In this document: positions 55,059 through 62,160 of the stretch, in pieces
How positions within the stretch are numbered: the stretch's first letter is position 1
How the letters are laid out: the number at the start of each line of letters is the position of its first letter
Assembly (NCBI RefSeq): GCF_001899075.1
Contig: NZ_MKVA01000005.1
Location: forward strand, 1,139,014-1,203,013
Origin: Devosia sp. 67-54
GTDB taxonomy: Bacteria > Pseudomonadota > Alphaproteobacteria > Rhizobiales > Devosiaceae
DNA: 64,000 bases
Direction: 5' to 3'
Notes under the pieces: model-generated
What the model was told of the DNA's origin: nothing
What the model saw: the letters and a program-made list of their open reading frames with translations, nothing else
Databases searched by the model: none
Made by a program: the position numbers and the translations under genes

Positions 55059-55493
55059 ATGGACTCCTATCTCGCGCGCTTCCAGCCGGACGGCGACGGC
55101 TACCTCGTCACCTTCCCCGACATTCCGGAAGCGATCACGGGGGGCAGAACCCTGTCGGAGGCGCTGGCCAATGCCCAGGACGGACTCGAGGTGGCCCTGC
55201 TGACCTATGCCGGAGATGGCAGGCCGCTGCCCACGCCCTCTCCCCGTCCGGCCGAGGGGGGATCGTTCCGGCGCATTTCAGTCCCGGCGGCAATCGTCGC
55301 AAAGCTCGCCTTCATCGACGCCTTCCGCGCGTCGGGCATGACCCAGGTGGCGCTCGCCGCCAAGCTCGGCAAGGGCGAAACCGAAGTGCGGCGAATGCTC
55401 GACCCGTACCACAAGACCAAATTGCCCACGATCGAGGCCGGACTGCGCGCCCTGGGCAAACGCCTCGTCGTCAGGGTCGAAGAGGCCGCTTAG
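55059..55493 (+). CDS. hicB: HicB-type antitoxin with HTH
   Basis: 144 aa. The N-terminal partial RNase-H fold has YLARFQPDGDGYLVTFPDIPEAITGG and EALANAQDGLEVAL; the C-terminal part (MTQVALAAKLGKGETEVRRML) is an HTH that should bind the hic promoter. AGAGGACG precedes ATG 55059. Six bases separate its stop from the end of the opposite-strand ATPase. Confidence 0.9.
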   Translation: MDSYLARFQPDGDGYLVTFPDIPEAITGGRTLSEALANAQDGLEVALLTYAGDGRPLPTPSPRPAEGGSFRRISVPAAIVAKLAFIDAFRASGMTQVALAAKLGKGETEVRRMLDPYHKTKLPTIEAGLRALGKRLVVRVEEAA

Positions 55494-55499
55494 AACGGA

Positions 55500-56093
55500 T
55501 CACCGATCCATGGCGGGAGCACTCCCGGCCTTTTTGTCTGCCGGCTCGCCGATGGCGGCGGACAGTTTGCGCAGGCGCGCATCGCGGCTTCCGTGCAGCT
55601 CGATAAGGCGCGGGCCATCTGCGAGCAGTCCCAGCGCGTCGTCGCGCAGGATCGATTTCAGCCGCTGGTCGACGTTCGCCCGCAGGCGCGGAAACTCGAT
55701 CGCCGTCGCGATCTCGTCCGGCTGCGACAGCGGCAGGAACACCACCAGATCGAGCGCCGCCAGCGCCCGCTCGATCCGGCCGAGCAGCTTGCCGGTGGGC
55801 GACCAGTCGATGCCCTCGCCTTCCGCCACGACTTCGAGATAGGCGATCAGGTCGAGGGGACAGCGGTCGAAGATCACCCTGGGATCGCCGGCGCGGGCGA
55901 GGATCATGCCGACGCTCGCCTCGAGCTGCTCCTCGAGGTCCGGCAGCGACACGCCGTCGGCAAACACCACGCCCTGCTGCGCCAGTGCCCAATAGGGTTC
56001 CTGCTCGCGATCGTAGTCCCGGTGCGCGTCGGCGAAATCGTCGATCAGCGTGGTCTTGCCGCTGCCATGCGTGCCGGTCACCGCAAGGCGCAT
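55500..56093 (-). CDS. AAA_28-like P-loop ATPase/kinase
   Basis: 197 aa. P-loop TGTHGSGKTTLIDDFA at the N-terminus, FDRCPLDLIAYLEVV, and VVFLPL near residue 133, in the pattern of AAA_28/nucleoside-kinase-like proteins. It follows the MarR-type gene with no gap (TAG then ATG), so they form an operon. Its last residues (KKAGSAPAMDR) are encoded by the right-hand 22-bp repeat, so the C-terminus was probably changed by the hicAB insertion. Function not known. Confidence 0.8.
   Translation of the reverse strand: MRLAVTGTHGSGKTTLIDDFADAHRDYDREQEPYWALAQQGVVFADGVSLPDLEEQLEASVGMILARAGDPRVIFDRCPLDLIAYLEVVAEGEGIDWSPTGKLLGRIERALAALDLVVFLPLSQPDEIATAIEFPRLRANVDQRLKSILRDDALGLLADGPRLIELHGSRDARLRKLSAAIGEPADKKAGSAPAMDR
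55514..55535 (+). repeat. 22-bp direct repeat flanking hicAB, right copy
   Basis: Identical to 54792-54813. It overlaps the 3' end of the ATPase gene on the other strand and, with TTTTT, may also act as a weak terminator for hicAB. Confidence 0.8.
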
Positions 56094-56534
56094 CTACTCC
56101 TCCGCCAGCGCGTCGAGCGCCGCATTGAGCGCGTCGAGGCGGTCCCTGCCGATGCGTCCGGCGTAGGCGTCCTCGATCGCGCGCTTGACCGCGTTTCCCT
56201 CCTCGATGAAGGCGATGCCGCGGGCCGTCAGCCGCACGATCCGGCCGCGCGCGTCCCTGGGATCGACGATACGCTCGACCGCCCCCTCCTCCACCAGTTC
56301 GTCGACGAATTGCTGCACCGCCTGCTTGCTGACGCCGAGCAGGCCGGCGAGCTCTGATTGCGGCCGGCCACCCGGCCGCAGATGGCCGATGACAGCCCCC
56401 CGCGCCTCGGCCACCCACGGGTAGCCGCGCCGCAGCATCTGGGCATCGAACTCTGCCTTCCACTGCCGCGCCAGGCGCCAGAGGCGCCAGCCGACATGGT
56501 CGATCAGCGTCGGAGGTTTTTCGTCAAGTCCCAT
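56094..56534 (-). CDS. MarR-family regulator
   Basis: 146 aa from ATG 56534. Winged helix at about residues 48-95 (QSELAGLLGVSKQAVQQFVDEL, then VDPRDARGRIVRLTARG, the family's wing) with flanking dimerisation helices. The start codon lies in one of two copies of a GTCAA-N6-TTGAC palindrome, so it probably represses itself and the divergent cupin gene. ATG 56570 and TTG 56576 upstream are in frame and would add residues that only translate the other operator. Confidence 0.85.
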   Translation of the reverse strand: MGLDEKPPTLIDHVGWRLWRLARQWKAEFDAQMLRRGYPWVAEARGAVIGHLRPGGRPQSELAGLLGVSKQAVQQFVDELVEEGAVERIVDPRDARGRIVRLTARGIAFIEEGNAVKRAIEDAYAGRIGRDRLDALNAALDALAEE

Positions 56535-56574
56535 TGACCAATCTCGGCAACCGATATAGTCAAGCTCCATTGAC
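56523..56574. promoter_or_regulatory. Paired palindromic operators between the MarR and cupin genes
   Basis: GTCAAGTCCCATTGAC (56523-56538) and GTCAAGCTCCATTGAC (56559-56574) are two near-identical GTCAA-N6-TTGAC palindromes 36 bases apart centre to centre. Both are in the divergent promoter region; TTGAC can serve as -35 in either direction and TATAGT (plus strand) as a -10 for the cupin gene. MarR binding is inferred. Confidence 0.7.
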
Positions 56575-56600
56575 AATATGCATTCGCAAGGAAGAACACC

Positions 56601-56975
56601 ATGCCCAAGATCGACAATTCACAGCCGGCCGGCTTCGACATTCCGGGCGTCCGGTTCACGCCCATCGCCTCGCCCAGCCGCGGGTCGAGCGAGACCGGCG
56701 TCTGGCGGGCCCGCGTCGAGCCGGGCCACGAGGGCGTGCGGCATCACATGACGCGCGAGGAGATCATCGTCGCCGTCGGCGGCGAAGGCTTCGTGCGCAC
56801 CGAGCGCGGCAGCGAAGCGCTCAAACCGGGCGACGCCTACGCCGTTCCGGCCTTCACCGAGTTCGAGCTGGTGGCGGCGCCGGACGTCGCCTTCGAGGTG
56901 ATGGTGGTGCTGCCGGTCGGCGGCCGCGCCGTGGTCGGGAGCGAGCCGCCCTTCGTTCCGCCGTGGAGCGCCTGA
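56601..56975 (+). CDS. Cupin-domain protein
   Basis: 124 aa. The cupin motif 1 region VEPGHEGVRHHMTREEIIVAVGGEGFVRT and motif 2 PGDAYAVPAFTEFEL give a single jelly roll with metal-binding His/Glu. AAGGAAG precedes ATG 56601. It is divergent from the MarR-type regulator and likely controlled by it. Substrate or ligand unknown. Confidence 0.87.
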   Translation: MPKIDNSQPAGFDIPGVRFTPIASPSRGSSETGVWRARVEPGHEGVRHHMTREEIIVAVGGEGFVRTERGSEALKPGDAYAVPAFTEFELVAAPDVAFEVMVVLPVGGRAVVGSEPPFVPPWSA

Positions 56976-56990
56976 GCCGGTGGGCGGGTC

Positions 56991-57524
56991 TCAGGCCCGC
57001 CCGACGCCCATGCGGGCCAGCAGCCGGTCCTTGCGGATCAGCTGGTGGTAGAGCGCGGCGCCGACATGCAGCACCAGCAGCAGGAGCAGCAGCTTGCTCA
57101 TGACGCCGTGCGCGAGGCGCGGCACCAGCTCGGAGAAGTCGGGCACCGGGCCGCCGGCGAGCAGCAGCGGCACCGCGCCCGACAGGATCAGCGTCACGAT
57201 GCCGCTCGTCGCCATCAGCACCAGCAGCACATAGAGGCCCAGATGCGTCGCCTGCGCCGCCAGCACCTGCCAGCCCGGCTGGCCGGCGGGGGCGCCCGGG
57301 TGGCGGTCGAGGGCCAGCCACCAGACGATGCGCAGCAGCGTCAGGGCGAAGACGATGAGCCCCAGCGTGATATGGGCGAGGAGAATCCCCGCGCCCTGCC
57401 CGGCCGGCAGCGTCTCGGCCACCACGAAGCCGGCGATCCAGGCGAGGATCACCGCCAGCGCGCTGGTCCAGTGCAGCGCGATCGCCATGCTGCCGTACTG
57501 CGTCGATGTGCTCTTGAGGCTCAT
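56991..57524 (-). CDS. Cytochrome b561
   Basis: 177 aa, four membrane helices. Heme-ligand His candidates: ALHWTSALAV, LLAHITLGLIVF, THLGLYVLL and VLHVGAALYHQLIRKD, as in bacterial CybB-type proteins that move electrons from ubiquinol, for instance in superoxide removal. AAGGAG precedes ATG 57524. It is divergent from a second MarR-type regulator. The longer ORF-track frame is a shadow. Confidence 0.88.
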   Translation of the reverse strand: MSLKSTSTQYGSMAIALHWTSALAVILAWIAGFVVAETLPAGQGAGILLAHITLGLIVFALTLLRIVWWLALDRHPGAPAGQPGWQVLAAQATHLGLYVLLVLMATSGIVTLILSGAVPLLLAGGPVPDFSELVPRLAHGVMSKLLLLLLVLHVGAALYHQLIRKDRLLARMGVGRA

Positions 57525-57563
57525 GCGGATGCTCCTTGCCCTGTCGGCCGATGCATGAGATGC

Positions 57564-57595
57564 ATAGCACACTATGGATATCGATAGCAAGCTAT
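57564..57595. promoter_or_regulatory. Tandem palindromic operators between cytochrome b561 and MarR genes
   Basis: ATAGCACACTAT (57564-57575) and ATAGCAAGCTAT (57584-57595) stand 20 bases apart, two helical turns, and each is followed by GGATAT. The second touches the MarR start codon. The layout fits cooperative MarR dimers controlling both genes; binding is inferred. Confidence 0.7.
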
Positions 57596-58025
57596 GGATA
57601 TGCGGCGCGATTCGCTTACCTCGATCGGCTACCTGACCAATCTCGCCGGACGCCTGCTGGTCCGAGCGCTGGAACGGCGGCTGGGCAGCGCGGCGGGGCC
57701 GATGCCGGTGTTCCTCGCCCTCGTCGACGGCAAGGCGCTGGCGCAGAAGGACCTGGCGCGGCTCGCCGCGGTCGAGCAGCCGACCATGGCCAACACGCTG
57801 GCGCGCATGGAGCGCGACGGCCTCGTGATCGGCGCGCCCGATCCGGCCGACCGGCGCAGCACGCTGCTGCGCCTCACGCGCATCGGCCAGCAGCGGGCCG
57901 AGAGCGCCCTCGCCGCCGCCGGTGCGGTCAACGTGCTGGCGCTGTCGGCGCTCGAGCCGGCCGAGCGCGCGACCTTCATCGACATGCTGCAACGGGTGAT
58001 TGCCAGGCTCGAGGCCGACGGCTAA
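57594..58025 (+). CDS. MarR-family regulator
   Basis: 143 aa. Dimerisation helices at both ends, wHTH at about residues 55-100 (LARLAAVEQPTMANTLARMERDGLV, then DPADRRSTLLRLTRIG). ATG 57594 or 57600; the operator overlaps both. It is divergent from cytochrome b561 and is the obvious regulator of that gene. No ribosome site is seen. Confidence 0.88.
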   Translation: MDMRRDSLTSIGYLTNLAGRLLVRALERRLGSAAGPMPVFLALVDGKALAQKDLARLAAVEQPTMANTLARMERDGLVIGAPDPADRRSTLLRLTRIGQQRAESALAAAGAVNVLALSALEPAERATFIDMLQRVIARLEADG

Positions 58026-58292
58026 TCCAGCCCGCAAGCGCGCTTCCGCTTCGGCCGCGCGACAAACAGCAGTGCATGGTGGATCGCCGGTTCCGGGAAT
58101 CGGTGAACCGCTCTAGGAGAATCGACAAGGGCCGGCGCGCCGATGGCAAGCCGCTGTCTCAGATTCCCCCAGTATCAACATTAGTCACATGAGGCCCGGG
58201 TCCGGTTGGTGCAGAGACGACGACGAGCCGCTTCCGGCGGCGGCGTTGCGTGGTTAAAGCAACCTTAACGGCTTGGGGGAGAGTCTTTCGGC

Positions 58293-59783
58293 ATGGTCGA
58301 CTCAAACGTCGCGCGCATCCGTCCTGCGGATGAAAAGAGCTTTCGTCTCGCCCCGCACAACATCGAGGCCGAGCAGGCGCTGCTGGGCGCGATCCTGGTC
58401 AACAACGAAGCCTTCTACCGCGTCTCCGACTTCCTGCTGCCCGAGCATTTCTACGAGCCGGTGCATCGCGAGATCTACGAGGTCGCCGGCAAGATCGTGC
58501 GCGCCGGCAAGGCGGCGACCCCGATCACCGTCAAGACCTACCTGCCCGACCGCCTGGTGGCCGACGTCACCATGCAGCAATATCTGAGCCGCCTCGCGGC
58601 GGAAGCCACCACCGTCATCAACGCCAACGATTACGGGCAGACGGTCTACGACCTCGCCATCCGTAGAACGCTGATCCAGATCGGCGAGGAGATGGTGTCG
58701 ACCGCCTACGACGCCGATGTCGAGATGACGGCGCCCAAGCAGATCGAGGAAGCCGAGAAGTCGCTGTTCGACCTCGCCGAGAAGGGCCGCTACGATGGCG
58801 GCTTCATGGGCTTCAACGAGGCGCTGACCGAAGCCATCAAGATGGCCGGCGAGGCCTACCAGCGCGACGGCCGCCTGTCGGGCATCGCCACCGGCCTCAT
58901 CGACATGGACCGGCAGATGGGCGGACTGCAGAAATCCGACCTCGTGATCATCGCCGGCCGGCCGGGCATGGCCAAGACCTCGCTCGCCACCACCATCGGC
59001 TTTCACGTCGCCAGCCAGTGGCAGGGCGAGATCACGCCCGACGGCCACCGCAAGACCGTGAACGGCGGCCAGGTCGGCTTCTTCTCGCTCGAAATGAGCG
59101 CCGAGCAGCTGGCGACCCGTATCCTGTCGGCGCAGGCGGAAATCTCGTCCGCCGACATCCGCCGTGGCAACATCCACGAGAGCCAGTTCAGCCGCCTCGT
59201 CGACGTCTCCAACATGCTGGCGCAGGTGCCGCTCTACATCGACGACACCGGCGGCCTGTCGGTGGCGCAGCTCGCCGCCCGCGCCCGCCGCCTGAAGCGG
59301 CAGAAGGGGCTCGACCTCATCATCATCGACTACATCCAGCTGCTCTCCGGCTCGTCCAAGCGCGCCAGCGAGAACCGGGTGCAGGAAATCACCGAGATCA
59401 CCACCACGCTCAAGGCGCTGGCCAAGGAGCTCGACGTGCCGATCATCGCGCTCAGCCAGCTCAGCCGCCAGGTCGAAAGCCGCGACGACAAGCGCCCGCA
59501 GCTCTCGGATCTGCGTGAATCGGGCTCGATCGAACAGGACGCCGACGTGGTGCTGTTCATCTATCGCGAGGAGTACTACCTCAAGAACAAGGAGCCGCGC
59601 GAAGGCACGCCGGAGCACATCACCTGGATAGGCGAGATGGAAAAGGTGCACGGCCGCGCCGAGATCATCATCGGCAAGCAGCGCCACGGCCCCACCGGCA
59701 CGGTGCAGCTCAGCTTCGAGGGCCAGTACACGCGCTTCGGCAATCTCGCGCCCGACCAGTATCTGCCGGAAAGATACGAATGA
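58293..59783 (+). CDS. dnaB: Replicative DNA helicase DnaB
   Basis: 496 aa. N-terminal domain (APHNIEAEQALLGAILV) and RecA-like C-terminal domain with Walker A region AGRPGMAKTSLATT near residue 225, Walker B LDLIIIDYIQLL and the Arg-finger region RESGSIEQDADVV. The Walker A Gly before Lys is replaced by Ala. It forms the hexamer at the fork. 267 gene-free bases precede it; GGGGGAGAG is upstream of ATG 58293. Its stop overlaps the alr start (ATGA). Confidence 0.95.
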   Translation: MVDSNVARIRPADEKSFRLAPHNIEAEQALLGAILVNNEAFYRVSDFLLPEHFYEPVHREIYEVAGKIVRAGKAATPITVKTYLPDRLVADVTMQQYLSRLAAEATTVINANDYGQTVYDLAIRRTLIQIGEEMVSTAYDADVEMTAPKQIEEAEKSLFDLAEKGRYDGGFMGFNEALTEAIKMAGEAYQRDGRLSGIATGLIDMDRQMGGLQKSDLVIIAGRPGMAKTSLATTIGFHVASQWQGEITPDGHRKTVNGGQVGFFSLEMSAEQLATRILSAQAEISSADIRRGNIHESQFSRLVDVSNMLAQVPLYIDDTGGLSVAQLAARARRLKRQKGLDLIIIDYIQLLSGSSKRASENRVQEITEITTTLKALAKELDVPIIALSQLSRQVESRDDKRPQLSDLRESGSIEQDADVVLFIYREEYYLKNKEPREGTPEHITWIGEMEKVHGRAEIIIGKQRHGPTGTVQLSFEGQYTRFGNLAPDQYLPERYE

Positions 59784-60925
59784 TGCCCGCCCCCGCCATC
59801 GTCACAGGATACGGCGCCCGGCTGACGGTCGATCTGGGGGCGCTGATCCGCAACTGGCAGGCGCTCGACAAGGTGTCGGGCGGGGCGCTCACCGGCGCCT
59901 GCGTCAAGGCCGACGGCTACGGCCTCGGCATCGTCGCCGCCAGCAAGGCGCTGTACGCCGCCGGCGCCCGCTTCTTCTTCGTCGCCACGCCCGACGAGGG
60001 CCTCGCGGTACGCGCGGCGCTGCCCGACAGCTACATCTTCGTGCTCAACGGCCTCTATCCCGGCGCCGCCCCGCTCTATGTCGGCGAGCGGCTGATGCCG
60101 GTGCTCAACTCGCTGCCGATGCTGGAGGAGTGGCTGGTCGCCTGCCTCGGCCGCAACGAGGCGCTGCCGGCGGCGCTGCATTTCGACACCGGCATGAACC
60201 GGCTCGGCTTCCGCCTCAGCGAAACCTCGGTGGTCAAGCGCATGTGCGACGAGGTCGGCTACGCCCCGCAGATGGTGATGAGCCACCTCGCCTGCGCCGA
60301 CCAGCCGCTGCACGAAAAGAACCGCACGCAGCTGGCGCTGTTCACCTCGGTGATCGCGCAATTCCCCGGCATCCCGGCCTCGCTCGCCAACTCCGCAGCG
60401 ACCATGACCAGCCGCGACATGCATTTCCAGATGGTCAGGCCCGGCATCGCGCTCTATGGCGGCCGCGCCGTCAACGGCCGGCGCAACCCGATGGTGCCGT
60501 CGGTGACGCTGGAGGCGCCGATCCTGATGATCCGCGACGGCAAGACCGGCGAATCCGTCGGCTACGGCGCCACCTACACCCTCACCCGCGACAGCCGCCT
60601 CGCCATCGTGGCGCTCGGCTATGGCGACGGGCTGCTGCGGTCGCTGAGCGCCAGCAACCAGCATGCCGGCGGCCGCGCCTTCGTGCGCGGGCACACCGTG
60701 CCGTTCATCGGCCGCGTCTCGATGGACATGTGCGCCATCGACATCACCGACCTCGGCGACGACATCCCGGTGCCCGGCGAGATGGTCGAACTCCTCGGGC
60801 CACACGTCTCGGTCGACGACCAGGCCGACCCCGCCGGCACCATCGGCTACGAGATCCTCACCGCGCTCAAGGGCCGTTATTCGCGCACCTACGTCGATTC
60901 GAGCGCGCAGCCGGCCGCGAGCTAG
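59780..60925 (+). CDS. alr: Alanine racemase
   Basis: 381 aa. PLP-binding Lys in GACVKADGYGLG near residue 43, catalytic Tyr in SVGYGATYT, and GRVSMDMCAIDIT in the C-terminal domain. It makes D-alanine for the cell wall. It follows dnaB with a four-base overlap, a conserved pair in Hyphomicrobiales. ATGATG: either may be the start. It overlaps the 2H phosphoesterase tail to tail. Confidence 0.95.
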   Translation: MMPAPAIVTGYGARLTVDLGALIRNWQALDKVSGGALTGACVKADGYGLGIVAASKALYAAGARFFFVATPDEGLAVRAALPDSYIFVLNGLYPGAAPLYVGERLMPVLNSLPMLEEWLVACLGRNEALPAALHFDTGMNRLGFRLSETSVVKRMCDEVGYAPQMVMSHLACADQPLHEKNRTQLALFTSVIAQFPGIPASLANSAATMTSRDMHFQMVRPGIALYGGRAVNGRRNPMVPSVTLEAPILMIRDGKTGESVGYGATYTLTRDSRLAIVALGYGDGLLRSLSASNQHAGGRAFVRGHTVPFIGRVSMDMCAIDITDLGDDIPVPGEMVELLGPHVSVDDQADPAGTIGYEILTALKGRYSRTYVDSSAQPAAS

Positions 60926-61494
60926 GCGGTCTCGGCCAGCAGCGTGTAGCGGCCCTGCCCGCGGTGGCTGTAAATGAGCGCCGCGCGCTCGATGCGGGTC
61001 CGGACCGGCGGCTCGAGCGCCGTCTCGGGCACCGGCGCGCGGTCGTAGAGCAGCGTCAGATGCGGCACCGCCAGCGGCCGGCCGCGCGGATCGAGGCCGC
61101 GCGCGATCATCGCCTCCGCCAGGCCGCACGACAGGGCGCAGACCGCCGCGCCGCCCTCGGTCGGCCGCAGCACCACCGCCCGCGGCCCCTGCCCGCGACC
61201 GAAGCTCACCATCTTTCCGAAGGCCAGATCGAACGGCGCCACGGCGAAATCGAGCGCCGCCGCCCGCGCCGTCTCGACCTCCTCCGGGTCGAGCGCATCG
61301 GCGAAGCCCACGCCGAGCAGCGACACATGCAGCCGCCGCGGCCCGAACACCGGCGCCCGCACCCCGAACTCGCGCCGCAGCCGCGCCGCCAGTCCCGGCA
61401 TCGCCGCCGCCAGCTGCGGCCCCAGCATCAACGCAAAAAACACCACATCCCGCTCCCGCGGCTGCGGCCGCGCGAACATCGACAACTGCGCCAT
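60922..61494 (-). CDS. 2'-5' RNA ligase-like 2H phosphoesterase
   Basis: 190 aa. Two H-x-S/T motifs (RRLHVSLLG and VPHLTLLYD) about 90 residues apart define the 2H superfamily, whose members open 2',3'-cyclic phosphates or join 2'-5' ends. ATG 61494 has GGGAGG upstream. A perfect LexA box lies about 50 bases upstream, so damage-inducible expression is possible. Confidence 0.83.
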   Translation of the reverse strand: MAQLSMFARPQPRERDVVFFALMLGPQLAAAMPGLAARLRREFGVRAPVFGPRRLHVSLLGVGFADALDPEEVETARAAALDFAVAPFDLAFGKMVSFGRGQGPRAVVLRPTEGGAAVCALSCGLAEAMIARGLDPRGRPLAVPHLTLLYDRAPVPETALEPPVRTRIERAALIYSHRGQGRYTLLAETA

Positions 61495-61542
61495 CGGGTC
61501 CTCCCGGGACAAAGGCTAGCCCGAGGCAGGGGGATCGTTCAA

Positions 61543-61557
61543 GAACAAAACATGAAC
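61543..61557 (-). promoter_or_regulatory. Alphaproteobacterial LexA (SOS) box upstream of 2H phosphoesterase
   Basis: Minus strand GTTC-ATGTTTT-GTTC exactly fits the GTTC-N7-GTTC direct-repeat box used by LexA in this class, with an AT-rich spacer. It is 49 bases before the 2H start. Confidence 0.65.
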
Positions 61558-62092
61558 TTTCTTAGGTGGAGCGCACGTGTTCCCGACACCTCTGTCCCCC
61601 ACGTCACCGCCAATTTCCCCTTCCCCCACAAGCCCCTGCAACAAATCCACCGTCCGCCAATCCACCACCCTCCAGCCCGGGTGTACTCTCCACCGCATCC
61701 CCTCGCGATTGCGAGATCATGACGAGTGATTTGCGGGGGGAGATCGGTGTGGGTGGGGTGTCGACTCCATCCGGGCCGGTTCTGCCGGGAACCATGGGTG
61801 AGCCAATCCTGCACCCAGGGTCCGGGGATTGCCCCGAGGGTGTTGCCATCCGAGGAGCTTGGAGCTGTGGGGCCAACTCGGCAAGACCCCGCATCTCGAC
61901 GCGGTCCCTGCGCGCCGCAGTCAAGAGGCTGGTCGAAGGCAGGACCTGGTCATAAACCCCGGTCGCGTGGCGAGGCTCCGGTCTCACTACACGCCGTCTA
62001 CCGGCTCCGGGAGCGGGGCCTCGCCATGCCGCATACAGCATGCGGCGCCGACTGCCGCCGCAACCGGGCCACCGGAGGCGCGCGCTCGCCTT
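61558..62092. other. Gene-free stretch between two LexA boxes
   Basis: About 535 bases with overlapping ORFs on both strands (91-164 aa) but no frame with both a ribosome site and a plausible protein. The right part has strong hairpins, such as GCCGCAT-ACAGC-ATGCGGC at about 62027-62045. It may hold a structured RNA, a decayed element or just spacer. I see no match to tmRNA, RNase P or SRP RNA. Confidence 0.4.
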
Positions 62093-62107
62093 GTTCACTT
62101 TTCGTTC
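62093..62107 (+). promoter_or_regulatory. Alphaproteobacterial LexA (SOS) box upstream of radA
   Basis: GTTC-ACTTTTC-GTTC, a perfect match to the class consensus with an AT-rich spacer, 53 bases before the radA ATG and close to likely promoter elements. Confidence 0.68.
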
Positions 62108-62160
62108 TTTACTGGCTGCTAGCCTTCCCGTACAAGAGCTGCGTCGTTTCCGGAGCCAGC

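Noticed and set aside
61604-62098. 164-aa minus ORF and 91-129 aa ORFs in the gap before radA
   Set aside because: No ribosome sites, overlapping frames on both strands, no recognisable domains.
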